In this document: piece after piece, positions 41,485 to 50,497 of the stretch
How positions within the stretch are numbered: the first letter of the stretch is position 1
Layout of the letters: every line of letters begins with the position of its first letter
DNA from: Bradyrhizobium retamae
Lineage (GTDB): Bacteria; Pseudomonadota; Alphaproteobacteria; Rhizobiales; Xanthobacteraceae
Length of the DNA stretch: 64,000 bases
Assembly (NCBI RefSeq): GCF_001440415.1
Contig: NZ_LLYA01000170.1
Span: forward strand, 124,001 to 188,000
Direction of reading: 5' to 3'
The notes under the pieces: generated by a model
What the model was told of the DNA's origin: nothing
What the model saw: only the letters and a program-made list of their open reading frames with translations
The model's database searches: none
Translations under genes and position numbers: made by a program

Positions 41485-43041
41485 ATGAAGATGGTTAAGA
41501 GCCTTATTCTCGGCTCAGCGGCGGGTCTGATCGCCATGGGCGGAGCACAGGCGGCCGATCTTCCCGTCAAGGCCAAAGCGGTCGAGTACGTGAGGATCTG
41601 CTCCCTATATGGCGCGGGTTTCTTCTATATCCCGGGCACCGACACCTGCATCAAGCTGGGTGGTTATCTGCGCATCGACACCACGTTCAACGGCGGCATC
41701 TATGGCTCGCCAGCATGGAGCGGTGATATCGGTCAGGGCAACCGCTACGCCAATTACTTCGCGGCCCGTTCCCGTTTGGCGCTGACGGTTGATACCCGCA
41801 CCGCCACTGAATACGGCGTTGTCCGCACCTTCGGTCAGGCCAACATCCAACTCAGCACGCTCGGCAACAACACCTTCAATCCGAACTCGCTCGCGACCAA
41901 CCTCGGCAACAACACGCAACTGCTTGACTCCGCGGGCGGTGGCTATGTCGCGGTCGACCAGATCTTCCTGCAGTTCGCGGGCTTCACCTTCGGTAAGTCG
42001 GTTTCGGCCTTTGCGTCGCCCTGGAACGGCTATCCGGGCAACAACAACTCGTTCTTGATGGGCGGTCCGGACTACGTGACCGGCGTCAACAACATCCAGT
42101 ACACCGCTCAGTTCGGCAATGGCGTGTCGGCCACCATCGGTCTGGATGAACCGACCGTGTACAACCGCACCGCGCTGCTGAACCTTTCCTCTGGAATCGG
42201 CGGCTTCGCTACGGCGGGCGCTCAAGCCTACGGCGGCGTGCGTGCTCCTGACATCGTCGGCAACATCCGCGTCGACCAGGCTTGGGGTCTGTTCCAGATC
42301 GGTGGTTTGGCGCATCTCGTGAACGGTTCTTACAACATCCTCAACGCCAACGGCACTCCGAACAACCTGTCGGAGATCTCTGGCCACCCCGAAAGCAAGT
42401 GGGGCGGTGCGGTGATGGCTGCGTTGCAGATCAAGAACCTGCCGACCGGCGCGGGCGACGACTTCAAGATCGACGCCACCTACGCCAAGGGCTCCACCAA
42501 GTCGGTGGTCTCCACAAGCGGCGCTTCGCCGAGCTTCGTGATGTTCGGTGACACCGGTCTTGCGGGTGGCTACCAGAGCATCGGCTTCGGTCAGACGGCT
42601 GATGGTGTGTACCTGCCTGGCTTCACCGACGGCATCAAGCTGGTGGATGCTTGGGGTATCCGTGGTGCGTTCAACCACAACTGGGATCCCTACTGGTCGA
42701 CCAGCCTCTGGGGCAGCTATGGTCAGGTCCGTTACGGTGGCGACGAGCTGGACATCACCTCGGCAAGGGGCGCCTGGTGCGCTAACTACGTAACTGGCAA
42801 GGTCGTGTCTGCAGACTTCTCCTGCAACCCGTCCTTCAACTTCGCCCAGGTTGGTGTTACCACCCGCTGGACTCCCGTCAGGAACCTGACGTTCTCGGCT
42901 GAAGTCGGTGCGTTCTTCCTCGACCAGAAGATGAGCGGTTCTGCCATCCTGACGCCGACGGCTCCGAAGCCGACTGCCATCTACGAGTTCCGGGACCAGA
43001 GCACTGTGTTCCTGAACGTTCGCGCTCAGCGTAACTTCTGA
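41485..43041 (+). CDS. Alphaproteobacterial porin (Porin_2 family)
   Basis: 518-residue outer-membrane porin. Signal peptide MKMVKSLILGSAAGLIAMGG with cleavage after AQA; the mature start ADLPVKAKAVEYVRICSLYG is the family hallmark, with the two Cys of CSLYG and DTCIKLGGYLRID. Alternating beta-strand pattern throughout, and C-terminal Phe (RAQRNF) for BAM recognition. Trimeric general diffusion channel. Start at 41485 follows TTGGAGGTTTAGC; upstream in-frame codons are spurious. Its codon use is strongly biased (mostly CGT/CGC, GGT/GGC, AAC, AAG), consistent with high expression. Followed by a strong terminator. Confidence 0.95.
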   Translation: MKMVKSLILGSAAGLIAMGGAQAADLPVKAKAVEYVRICSLYGAGFFYIPGTDTCIKLGGYLRIDTTFNGGIYGSPAWSGDIGQGNRYANYFAARSRLALTVDTRTATEYGVVRTFGQANIQLSTLGNNTFNPNSLATNLGNNTQLLDSAGGGYVAVDQIFLQFAGFTFGKSVSAFASPWNGYPGNNNSFLMGGPDYVTGVNNIQYTAQFGNGVSATIGLDEPTVYNRTALLNLSSGIGGFATAGAQAYGGVRAPDIVGNIRVDQAWGLFQIGGLAHLVNGSYNILNANGTPNNLSEISGHPESKWGGAVMAALQIKNLPTGAGDDFKIDATYAKGSTKSVVSTSGASPSFVMFGDTGLAGGYQSIGFGQTADGVYLPGFTDGIKLVDAWGIRGAFNHNWDPYWSTSLWGSYGQVRYGGDELDITSARGAWCANYVTGKVVSADFSCNPSFNFAQVGVTTRWTPVRNLTFSAEVGAFFLDQKMSGSAILTPTAPKPTAIYEFRDQSTVFLNVRAQRNF

Positions 43042-43067
43042 TCCCGAAAGACTTGAAACACTAGGAG

Positions 43068-43098
43068 AACCCCCGGCAGGCAACTGCCGGGGGTTTTT
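43068..43098 (+). terminator. Rho-independent terminator of the porin gene
   Basis: 12-bp stem AACCCCCGGCAG/CTGCCGGGGGTT with loop GCAA, followed by TTT, 27 bp after the porin stop. The same GCAA loop type occurs in the rpmG terminator. Confidence 0.92.
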
Positions 43099-43240
43099 CA
43101 TTGTGGGTATGGTTCGTGGCACGGACAAAGGGCGGCGCATGCCTTATCCGCGCTTCAGGACTTATTGCGAAGATAGCTGCGGCCCGCAGGCTCGTTCCGG
43201 GCCGTGGCTCAATATTCAGGTCAAGTCGGGTTGCCTGACG

Positions 43241-45469
43241 CTATTCGACGCTGGCGCCGCGGTGCAGGTCGGCTTCAATTTGAAGCTTGGTCCCGCCGCC
43301 GAACCGCGCGCGATAGACCTGCAGATTCTCCATGATCCGCTGTACGTAGTTCCGCGTCTCGGAGAACGGGATCTGCTCGACCCAATCGACCGCATCGACC
43401 TTGGGATCGCGCGGATCGCCGTAGCGCTCGATCCATTTCTTCACACTGCCGCGACCGGCATTGTAGCCGGCGAAGGTCAGGATGTAGGAGCCGCGGTAGT
43501 CCTTGAGCAGCCCGCCGAGCTCGGCGGCGCCGAGCATGGCGTTGTAGACCGAGTCCGTCTTCATCCGCTGAAGATCGAAGCTGACGCCGGCCCGCTTGCA
43601 GACATAGCGACCGGCGTCCGGCGTTACCTGCATCAGCCCGTAGGCCTGGGCCGGAGAGACCACGGCCGGATTGAAGGCGCTTTCCTGCCGCGCGATTGAA
43701 TAGATGACGCTGGGCTCGACCTCGGGTCCGATCTGCTTGAACGACGGGATGCCGGTGACGGGATAGGCGTAGACGTCGAACGGCAGGCCGCGATTGAGCG
43801 CGGCCTTGCCGAGCAGCAGCATGCCGCGGGCGTCGCGGTAGCGCGAGGTGAGTTCGCCGAGACCCACCAGGGCTTCGGGATCGCCGTTCTCGCCCATGTC
43901 GGCTAAAATCCGGATCGCGAGTTCGCGCTCGTCGAGGTCATATAGCAGCTGCACCGCGCGAACGATCTCGAATCGCTCGACGCCACGGCCGCGGGCGCTC
44001 GGGACGCCGTTCAACTGAAGCTGCGGCAGGCCAAGCTTGGCGCGGGCGAGCTGACCATAATAGCTGGTTGATTGTTCGGCCGCGCGCCCATAAGCCGCGC
44101 GGGCCTCTTGCGCGCGGCCCGCCGCTTCCGCGGCACGGCCTTGCCAATAGCCGGCGCGCGCCAAAGCAGTCGGGTTCGCACTGCCGACGCCGATGCGCGC
44201 AAAATGCTGGGCTGCGACCGCAGGATCTTTCAGGAACCGCAGCGCAATCCAGCCGGCGGTGAATTCCTGCTCGGTCTTGTAGATGTCGCGCGTCGGCAGC
44301 GCCGCATCCCGCGCGATGAGATACGCGGTGCGATGCTCGCCGACATCAAGCATCTTGCGCGCCAGCAAGCGCCGCTCGATCCACCATTCGTTGAGATTGT
44401 GCAGGCGATTCGGGTCTTTCGGCGCGCTCAGCATGAGCTGCGCGGCCTCATTGAACTTCTCTTCGCGGCGAAGTAGCTGGATTTTCGCGAAGATGTAGCC
44501 GGTTTCGCCGTGCAATTCGCGCGGCACCGCCTCAAGCAGCGCCCTGAGGTTGGAGGACTTTTTGTTGGCCGCGATCCGCGCTTTCGCAAGCGCGACATGG
44601 CCCGAGCCGAGCCGTTTCGCGGCGCGCATGCCGCCGGTTTCCTGCTCGGTGCCGTAAAGCAGCGACTCCATCCGTGCCTTGTGATCGCCCGCCGTCAGCA
44701 GCGCGCCGAACATGTCGAGCGCGGCGTTCTCGGTGTCTTCCGACATGCCGTCGTGACGCCAGGCCTCGCGGACCAGCCGTTCGGCATTGGCGCGGTCGCC
44801 GCGCGCGAGCATCGCCTTCGCCAGCGCGAACTTGCCCTTGCCCGAGATCGGCGATTCGTTCTCGAACCACGACCAGACGGTCGAATCGTCGCGGCGGTCG
44901 TCCCACAGCGCGGCCTCGATGCGCCGGCGCAGGAAAGTCTGCGACGGCCAACTCGGATTGGCTGAAATAAACGCACGGTAGCGCTCGACCGAGGCGTTGT
45001 TGTTGTCGCTGCGCAGGATCAGCCATTCCGCGAGCTTGCGGGCGACCGGATCCGAGATCGACGCTTGCACCTGCGTTGCATCGCCGGCCTTCTGCTTGCG
45101 CACCAGTTCGATGACGTTCTCCAGCGCGTCCTTGTCGGCCTGAGACGTCGAGGAGGTCGCGGCCACTGCGGCTGGGGCGTGTCTGCGCGGAGCCGGCGCG
45201 ACAGCATGCTGCCGGGTCGCAGGCGCCAGAACAGGCGGCGGTGGCGCCGGCGCTGCATGCGCCGGCGCGGTCGGTGCAGCCGGGGTGCCAGTATTCGCTG
45301 TCGGCGCGGACTTGGGAACGACGTTGCGGGCAATCGGTCGCGGCTTCGGTACGGGAACTTTTGACTTGGCCCAGCTTTCAACAGGGAAGGAAGTCAGTCC
45401 GACCGCCAGCGCCAGGCTTGTGGCCAGTGCGGACGATCGCAACGCGGCGGCGCGGGCGGAAGGGATCAC
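43241..45469 (-). CDS. Soluble lytic murein transglycosylase
   Basis: 742 residues, exported. It cleaves peptidoglycan to 1,6-anhydro-muropeptides. GTG start at 45469 is chosen: AGAGGAAAGCC precedes it and the product starts with a clean signal peptide (SSALATSLALAVGLTSFPVESWA). Longer in-frame starts up to 45583 add 38 residues that break the signal. Residues ~40-110 are a Pro/Ala-rich linker; ~120-560 an all-helical superhelix; the C-terminal SLT domain has catalytic Glu in ARQESAFNP, then SPAQAYGLMQVTPDAG and FAGYNAGRG. Slt70-like. Divergent from dapA. Confidence 0.93.
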   Translation of the reverse strand: MIPSARAAALRSSALATSLALAVGLTSFPVESWAKSKVPVPKPRPIARNVVPKSAPTANTGTPAAPTAPAHAAPAPPPPVLAPATRQHAVAPAPRRHAPAAVAATSSTSQADKDALENVIELVRKQKAGDATQVQASISDPVARKLAEWLILRSDNNNASVERYRAFISANPSWPSQTFLRRRIEAALWDDRRDDSTVWSWFENESPISGKGKFALAKAMLARGDRANAERLVREAWRHDGMSEDTENAALDMFGALLTAGDHKARMESLLYGTEQETGGMRAAKRLGSGHVALAKARIAANKKSSNLRALLEAVPRELHGETGYIFAKIQLLRREEKFNEAAQLMLSAPKDPNRLHNLNEWWIERRLLARKMLDVGEHRTAYLIARDAALPTRDIYKTEQEFTAGWIALRFLKDPAVAAQHFARIGVGSANPTALARAGYWQGRAAEAAGRAQEARAAYGRAAEQSTSYYGQLARAKLGLPQLQLNGVPSARGRGVERFEIVRAVQLLYDLDERELAIRILADMGENGDPEALVGLGELTSRYRDARGMLLLGKAALNRGLPFDVYAYPVTGIPSFKQIGPEVEPSVIYSIARQESAFNPAVVSPAQAYGLMQVTPDAGRYVCKRAGVSFDLQRMKTDSVYNAMLGAAELGGLLKDYRGSYILTFAGYNAGRGSVKKWIERYGDPRDPKVDAVDWVEQIPFSETRNYVQRIMENLQVYRARFGGGTKLQIEADLHRGASVE

Positions 45470-45758
45470 GGCTTTCCTCTGCGGCGGCGAATCATTCAAT
45501 CGCTCCAGCCTTGGTCTATTTTGATTGAATATGTGGACAAAATGCGAAAAACGTCGCGGTGGACCTGTTTGCGCCATCACCACGGCAAAATCGCGGCTAT
45601 CAGCGTTCGAGGATGGTAGATATTGGCCCGCGGCGGGAAAGAGCTTCGGAACAAGGCGCTAGCACCTGATGCACGGCCCTTTCGCCTAGTCGCCAGACCC
45701 GATATGAATTGAGATCCAGTTTCGGTCGTGCCGTTTCTTAAGCGTTTGGAGGAAATCC

Positions 45759-46649
45759 ATGGCAGCCAAGACAAAATTCCGGGGGTCGTTTACTGCCTTG
45801 GTCACGCCATTCAAGAACGGCTCGGTCGACGAGGCCGCTTTCCGCGGCTTGGTGAACTGGCAGATCGCCGAAGGTACCAACGGCCTGGTCCCGGTGGGCA
45901 CGACCGGTGAAAGCCCGACGCTGAGCCATGACGAGCACAAGCGCGTGGTCGAATGGTGCATCGACGAGGCCAAGGGCAAGGTGCCGGTGATTGCCGGCGC
46001 GGGTTCCAACTCGACCAGGGAAGCGGTCGAGCTTGCCGAGCACGCGGAAAAGGCAGGAGCAGATGCCGTGCTCGTAGTGACGCCGTACTACAACAAGCCG
46101 ACCCAGGAAGGCATGTACCAGCACTTCAAGGCGATCAACGATGCCATCGGCATTCCGATCATCATCTACAACATTCCCGGCCGTTCCGTGATCGACATGT
46201 CGGTCGAGACCATGACGCGGCTGTTCGCATTGAAGAACATCGCCGGCGTGAAGGATGCGACCGCCAGCATGGTGCGGGTATCGCAGCAGCGCGCGGCGAT
46301 GGGCGAGGACTTCAACCAATTGTCGGGCGAGGACGCCACCATCCTCGGCTACATGGCGCATGGCGGCCATGGCTGCATCTCGGTCACGTCGAACGTCGCG
46401 CCGCGGCTGTGCTCGGAGTTCCACGCGGCATGGCAGAAGGGCGATCACGCCACCGCGCTCAAGTTGCACGACAAGTTGATGCCGCTGCACAACAACCTCT
46501 TCATCGAAAGCAATCCGGCGCCGGTGAAATACGCGCTCTCGCTGCTCGGCAAGATCGACGAGAAGCTGCGGCTGCCGATGGTGCCGGTGTCCGAGCCCAC
46601 GCGGGTCGCCGTGCGCAGCGCCATGGTCCATGCCGGCCTGATCAACTAA
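45759..46649 (+). CDS. dapA: 4-hydroxy-tetrahydrodipicolinate synthase
   Basis: 296 residues. Condenses pyruvate and aspartate semialdehyde for lysine and diaminopimelate. Schiff-base Lys165 (IAGVKDATAS), proton-relay Tyr137 (IIYNIPGRS), Thr48-Thr49 (GTTGES) and TPYYNKPTQEG are all present. Full length. The ATG follows GGAGGAAATCC. Precedes mscL and smpB on the same strand (42-bp then 1-bp gaps), an arrangement usual in this group. Confidence 0.97.
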   Translation: MAAKTKFRGSFTALVTPFKNGSVDEAAFRGLVNWQIAEGTNGLVPVGTTGESPTLSHDEHKRVVEWCIDEAKGKVPVIAGAGSNSTREAVELAEHAEKAGADAVLVVTPYYNKPTQEGMYQHFKAINDAIGIPIIIYNIPGRSVIDMSVETMTRLFALKNIAGVKDATASMVRVSQQRAAMGEDFNQLSGEDATILGYMAHGGHGCISVTSNVAPRLCSEFHAAWQKGDHATALKLHDKLMPLHNNLFIESNPAPVKYALSLLGKIDEKLRLPMVPVSEPTRVAVRSAMVHAGLIN

Positions 46650-46691
46650 GGCGGTTCCGCTTCGCCTGAAGAACGAAGAGGGGAAGCCAGC

Positions 46692-47105
46692 ATGCTGAAG
46701 GAATTCCGCGAATTCGCGATGAAGGGTAACGTCGTCGATCTCGCGGTTGGCGTCATCATCGGTGCGGCCTTCGGCGCCATCGTGAGCTCGCTGGTCGGCG
46801 ACGTCATCATGCCGGTGATCGGCGCGATCACCGGCGGTCTTGATTTCTCCAACTATTTCACGCCACTGTCGAAGGCGGTAAACGCCAGCAACCTGGCGGA
46901 CGCCAAAAAGCAAGGCGCCGTACTGGCTTGGGGCAATTTCCTTACGCTGACGCTGAACTTCCTCATCGTCGCCTTTGTGCTGTTCGTCGTTATTCGCGCC
47001 ATGAACAAGCTGAAGCGCAAGGACGAAGCTCCGCCCGCGCCGCCGAAGCTGACCCGACAGGAAGAACTGCTGATCGAGATCCGCGATCTCCTCAAGAAGG
47101 GCTAA
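46692..47105 (+). CDS. mscL: Large-conductance mechanosensitive channel
   Basis: 137 residues: MLKEFREFAMKGNVVDLAVG with TM1 (GVIIGAAFGAIVSSLVGDVI), a periplasmic loop with FTPLSKAVNASNLA, TM2 (NFLIVAFVLFVVIRAMNKL) and a charged C-terminal helix bundle (TRQEELLIEIRDLLKK). Homopentamer that opens under hypo-osmotic shock. GAGGGGAAG gives the ribosome site. One base separates the stop from the smpB GTG. Confidence 0.96.
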   Translation: MLKEFREFAMKGNVVDLAVGVIIGAAFGAIVSSLVGDVIMPVIGAITGGLDFSNYFTPLSKAVNASNLADAKKQGAVLAWGNFLTLTLNFLIVAFVLFVVIRAMNKLKRKDEAPPAPPKLTRQEELLIEIRDLLKKG

Positions 47106-47106
47106 C

Positions 47107-47580
47107 GTGGCTGATAAGAACGAGCGCCCAATCAAGGTCGTCGCCGAAAACCGCAAGGCCCGGTTCAATTATGCAATCGAGGACACGGTCGAGGCCGGCA
47201 TCGCGCTGACCGGCACGGAAGTAAAGTCGATCCGCAATGGCAAGACCACCATTGCGGAGTCCTATGCGGATTCCAAGGACGGCGAGATCTGGTTGATCAA
47301 CGCCAATATTCCGGAATATCTGCAGGCCAACCGCTTCAACCACGAGCCGAAACGGCCGCGCAAATTGCTGTTGCACCGAAAGCAGATCAACAAGCTGATG
47401 GGCGCAGTCGATCGCGAAGGCATGACGCTGATTCCGCTAAAACTCTATTTCAACGAGCGCGGCCGCGCCAAGCTGTTGCTGGCGATCGCCAAGGGCAAGA
47501 AGCTGCACGACAAGCGCGAGAGCGAAAAGAAGCGCGACTGGGGCCGGGAAAAAGGTCGCCTGATGCGGGCGAGAGGATAG
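47107..47580 (+). CDS. smpB: SsrA-binding protein SmpB
   Basis: 157 residues, GTG start at 47107. Core: VAENRKARFNYAIEDTVEAG, the GTEVKSIRNGKTTIAESYA loop, and the C-terminal tail DKRESEKKRDWGREKGRL that enters the ribosomal mRNA channel. It brings tmRNA to stalled ribosomes. Translation start lies 1 bp after mscL, within its AAGGGC end, so coupling is likely. The ssrA gene itself was not found in this window. Confidence 0.96.
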   Translation: MADKNERPIKVVAENRKARFNYAIEDTVEAGIALTGTEVKSIRNGKTTIAESYADSKDGEIWLINANIPEYLQANRFNHEPKRPRKLLLHRKQINKLMGAVDREGMTLIPLKLYFNERGRAKLLLAIAKGKKLHDKRESEKKRDWGREKGRLMRARG

Positions 47581-47593
47581 AGGGCGAATAGGT

Positions 47594-47686
47594 CGTAGGA
47601 TGGGTGGAGCGAAGCGATACCCATCAAGATAGAACTCCAATCGACGACGGTTGCGATGGGTTTCGCTGCGCTCTACCCATCCTACG
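47594..47686. repeat. Intergenic repeat, GTAGGATGGGT family (copy 1)
   Basis: Ends CGTAGGATGGGT and ACCCATCCTACG pair perfectly; inner arms GGAGCGAAGCGATACCCATC and GATGGGTTTCGCTGCGC pair with changes. Same family as 62257-62337. Between smpB and the peroxiredoxin gene. Confidence 0.8.
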
Positions 47687-47704
47687 AGGGAAGTGGAGCC
47701 TGAG

Positions 47705-48280
47705 ATGAACCAGAAAAACCTGCATGAAGTCGACTGGAGCAAGATCCCTCCGCCGGTCGACGACGGCGCGTCGGCGCATCTCGTCGGCATGGCGATTCCG
47801 CCGGTCACGCTGCTGGCCACCGATGATAGTTCGGTGACGCTCTCGGTGCTTCCCGGCCGCACCGTGGTGTTCGCCTATCCCCGCACCGGGTCGCCGGGCA
47901 AGATCAGCCTGGTCGACGACTGGGACATGATCCCTGGCGCGCGCGGCTGCACGCCGCAAACCTGTTCGTTCCGCGATCTGTTTGCAGAATTGAAAGCGGC
48001 CGGCACCAGGCAGGTGTTCGGCCTATCGACTCAGGACAACGTCTACCAGACCGAGATGGCGTCACGGCTGCATTTGCCGTTTCCGGTTCTGTCGGATGAA
48101 AAGCTTAAGCTCACCCGCGCCCTGAATTTGCCGACCATGGAAGTGGCGGGACTGACATTGATCAAGCGGTTGGCGCTGATCGTCGACGATGGGCGCATTG
48201 CCCACGTGTTCTATCCGGTTTTCCCGCCCGACCGGAACGCCGCCGACGTATTGGCATGGCTGAAGGAAAATCCCGCCTAA
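47705..48280 (+). CDS. Peroxiredoxin (AhpC/TSA, BCP-like)
   Basis: 191 residues. Thioredoxin fold with two nearby Cys in GCTPQTCSFRD (peroxidatic first Cys, CxxxxC pair). VFAYPRTGSPG is the strand before it; here about 16 extra residues (KISLVDDWDMIPGARG) separate that strand from the Cys motif. The C-terminal half is FPVLSDEKLKLTRALNLP and HVFYPVFPPDRNAADVLAWL. Reduces peroxides. The ATG at 47705 follows GGAG; an earlier in-frame start lies inside the repeat. Single gene; hairpin follows. Confidence 0.88.
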   Translation: MNQKNLHEVDWSKIPPPVDDGASAHLVGMAIPPVTLLATDDSSVTLSVLPGRTVVFAYPRTGSPGKISLVDDWDMIPGARGCTPQTCSFRDLFAELKAAGTRQVFGLSTQDNVYQTEMASRLHLPFPVLSDEKLKLTRALNLPTMEVAGLTLIKRLALIVDDGRIAHVFYPVFPPDRNAADVLAWLKENPA

Positions 48281-48283
48281 ATT

Positions 48284-48317
48284 GCAGGGTGGGGAAAGCG
48301 CAGCGTGCCCACCCTGC
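48284..48317. repeat. Short hairpin between convergent genes
   Basis: 10-bp arms GCAGGGTGGG and CCCACCCTGC around a 14-base loop (GAAAGCGCAGCGTG). It begins 4 bp after the peroxiredoxin stop and ends 5 bp before the UDG stop. Likely a bidirectional transcription end; related in style to the GTAGGGTGGGC intergenic repeats. Confidence 0.65.
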
Positions 48318-48321
48318 GATT

Positions 48322-48975
48322 CTACGACTCCAAATCCTTCCGCACTCTTGCAAACACGTCGCGAAACATCTCCGGTGTCAGCACCCGCGTGTTGGTGTTG
48401 TAGCGCGAGCAGTGATAGCTGTCGTAGAGCCTGACCGCGCCGGCTTTATGCACGGCGCCGTGCGCAAAGGGGGCGGCGCCGTTGCGCAGGCTGAGTGCCT
48501 TCAATGTCGATTCATGGGCGATACGCCCGAGCGCCACGATCGCGCGAAGTCTGGGCATCGTGGCAATGGTCGCGCTGAGAAATTGCCGGCAGGTGCTGAT
48601 CTCGACCGGGAGCGGCTTGTTTTGCGGCGGCACGCAGCGCACCGCGTTGCTGATCCGGCAGTTGACGAGCTTCAGTCCGTCGTCCGGTCGCGCCTGGTAG
48701 ACGCCCTTTGCAAAGCCATATGCCAGCAAGGTCGCATACAGCAGATCGCCGGCGTAGTCGCCGGTGAATGGGCGTCCGGTCCGGTTGGCTCCCTGCAGGC
48801 CCGGCGCCAGCCCGACAATCAACAGTTGCGCGGAGGCATCGCCGAACGAAGCGACCGGCGAGTTGTGCCAGCCCGGCTCGCGGGCACGCGCCTGCGCGCG
48901 GAATTCGGCGAGCCTCGGGCAGAGCGGGCAGTTGCGGTCGGGTTCGGCAGCCGCAAGGGCGGGGAGATTAGCCAT
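48322..48975 (-). CDS. Uracil-DNA glycosylase family protein (family 5, UdgB-like)
   Basis: 217 residues. Motif 1 GLAPGLQGANRTGRPFTGD and motif 2 HCSRYNTNT match family 5 (UDGb) rather than family 1 or 4; Cys residues at CPLCPRL, NCRISNAVRC and TCRQF fit the iron-sulfur cluster of families 4/5. It removes uracil and deaminated purines from DNA. GLAPG lacks the polar residue typical of family 1. Convergent with the peroxiredoxin. Full length. Confidence 0.9.
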   Translation of the reverse strand: MANLPALAAAEPDRNCPLCPRLAEFRAQARAREPGWHNSPVASFGDASAQLLIVGLAPGLQGANRTGRPFTGDYAGDLLYATLLAYGFAKGVYQARPDDGLKLVNCRISNAVRCVPPQNKPLPVEISTCRQFLSATIATMPRLRAIVALGRIAHESTLKALSLRNGAAPFAHGAVHKAGAVRLYDSYHCSRYNTNTRVLTPEMFRDVFARVRKDLES

Positions 48976-49055
48976 CAGTCCAATGCGTTTTTGAGCGAAA
49001 TCCAGTCACGGACCCGGTGCGGCGTCGATACCGGTTCTCCTCAGAGGCGCGCGCC

Positions 49056-49097
49056 AAAACAAAAAGCCCCGGTTCTGTTTTCAATCAGAACCGAGGC
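49056..49097 (-). terminator. Rho-independent terminator of the NYN-domain gene
   Basis: 13-base arms AGCCCCGGTTCTG and CAGAACCGAGGCT with one mismatch, 8-base loop. On the minus strand it is followed by TTTTTGTTTTGG. It lies 24 bp after the NYN stop. Confidence 0.88.
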
Positions 49098-49120
49098 TCT
49101 AGCAGTGTACTGGCTCATGC

Positions 49121-49750
49121 TCAATCGTCGAAATCGTCGTCGCCGGCCCGTGGCGCCACGGTGGTCGCGCGCTGCAGGAATTGCGGCGAGTGGTGACGCG
49201 GCTCGCGCGGGGCAGGGCGCTCGGAGGGATCGCGGCCCAGCTTTGATTGCAGCTCGACAAGATCGGTGAAGACGTCGGCTTGGCGGCGCAGTTCGTCGGC
49301 GATCATAGGCGGCTGACTAGAAATGGTCGAAACGACCGTGACGCGAACGCCGCGACGCTGCACCGCTTCCACCAGCGAGCGGAAATCGCCATCGCCCGAA
49401 AATAACACGATCTGATCGACATGCTCGGCGAGTTCCATGGCATCGACGGCGAGTTCGATATCCATGTTGCCTTTCACCTTGCGGCGGCCGGATGCGTCGA
49501 TGAATTCCTTGGTTGCCTTGGTGACGACGGTGTAGCCGTTGTAGTCGAGCCAGTCGATCAATGGACGGATCGAGGAGTATTCCTGATCCTCGATGATTGC
49601 CGTGTAATAAAACGCACGCAACAGCGTTCCTCGGCTCTGAAATTCCTTGAGAAGGCGCTTGTAATCGATGTCGAAGCCGAGCGTCTTGGCCGTTGCGTAG
49701 AGGTTGGCGCCATCGATGAAGAGCGCAATCTTGTTGGAAGCTGGTGACAT
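49121..49750 (-). CDS. NYN-domain (LabA/DUF88) family protein
   Basis: 209 residues. PIN-like NYN nuclease fold with acidic residues in ALFIDGANLYA, GNMDIELAVDAMELA and LFSGDGDFRSLVEAVQ, which form the metal site. The tail after ~165 is Pro/Arg-rich and ends DDDFDD. Family members are RNases or act in RNA-based regulation; target unknown. ATG at 49750; a TTG just before it is less likely. Divergent from rpoZ, 354 bp apart, an association kept in Bradyrhizobium (recalled). Confidence 0.88.
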   Translation of the reverse strand: MSPASNKIALFIDGANLYATAKTLGFDIDYKRLLKEFQSRGTLLRAFYYTAIIEDQEYSSIRPLIDWLDYNGYTVVTKATKEFIDASGRRKVKGNMDIELAVDAMELAEHVDQIVLFSGDGDFRSLVEAVQRRGVRVTVVSTISSQPPMIADELRRQADVFTDLVELQSKLGRDPSERPAPREPRHHSPQFLQRATTVAPRAGDDDFDD

Positions 49751-50104
49751 CAAATGGTTCTCACGTTGTTGTTAGCTTTTCTAGCGCAGCGGCCAACGGC
49801 CGCGCGCACTTTCCAGTTCTGTTGCCTAAAGTTCGGTGAATCGTGCCCCACGACAGTCACCACTGCAATTATGGTGAGGCGAGGGCGAAAAACCTATACT
49901 TTTGACATGCAATGAAGAGATTTACTTGTCCTGTACAGCAACCCTGCCGCGTCCGGACGCTCCGGCCCTTCTGGCCCCAAGAGTTGGCGTATCAGAGCCC
50001 ATTGGGAAGGCAAATCACAAATTTGATCTTGCGAAAGACCGCCTGCCACTATAACTAGCGCCCATAACCGACATATTTGGCCCCATTTAACGGAGCGACA
50101 GTCT
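49751..50104. other. Divergent region between the NYN gene and rpoZ
   Basis: 354 bp. Expected to hold both promoters. A possible rpoZ promoter is TTGCGA (50029) and TATAAC (50050), with a spacing of only 15 bp. rpoZ has GGAGCGACAG before its ATG. No additional gene seen; a short transcript cannot be excluded. Confidence 0.35.
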
Positions 50105-50497
50105 ATGGCGCGCGTCACCGTGGAAGATTGCATTGACAAGGTCGACAACCGGTTCGACCTTGTGCTGCTGGCGGCGCATCGCGCCCGTATGATTTCGTCC
50201 GGATCGCAACTGACGGTTGATCGCGATAACGATAAAAACCCAGTCGTTTCACTGCGGGAAATCGCCGATTCCACGATTTCCCCGGAAGACCTCCGCGAGG
50301 AACTGGTTCATTCCCTGCAGAAATTCGTCGAGGTCGACGAGCCTGAGCCCGATACCGTGCCTTTGATCGGCTCGGCCGGTGCCAGCGTGGATGCCGACGA
50401 CACCGAGGTTGCGGTCGAGCGCATGACCGAGGAAGAGCTCCTCAAGGGGCTGGAAGGCCTGGCGCCGCCGGAAGAGCAGCCCGAAGAGGACGAGTAA
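50105..50497 (+). CDS. rpoZ: RNA polymerase omega subunit
   Basis: 130 residues: MARVTVEDCIDKVDNRFDLV, AHRARMISSGSQLTVDRDND and KNPVVSLREIADSTISPEDL are the conserved core, then an acidic tail EEQPEEDE. Helps assemble RNA polymerase and forms part of ppGpp site 1. The rsh gene that makes ppGpp lies next downstream, after a terminator, a functionally meaningful pairing. Confidence 0.97.
   Translation: MARVTVEDCIDKVDNRFDLVLLAAHRARMISSGSQLTVDRDNDKNPVVSLREIADSTISPEDLREELVHSLQKFVEVDEPEPDTVPLIGSAGASVDADDTEVAVERMTEEELLKGLEGLAPPEEQPEEDE

Noticed and set aside
46652..47105. ssrA (tmRNA) near smpB
   Set aside because: No tRNA-Ala-like ends or tag-peptide sequence in the flanks of smpB.
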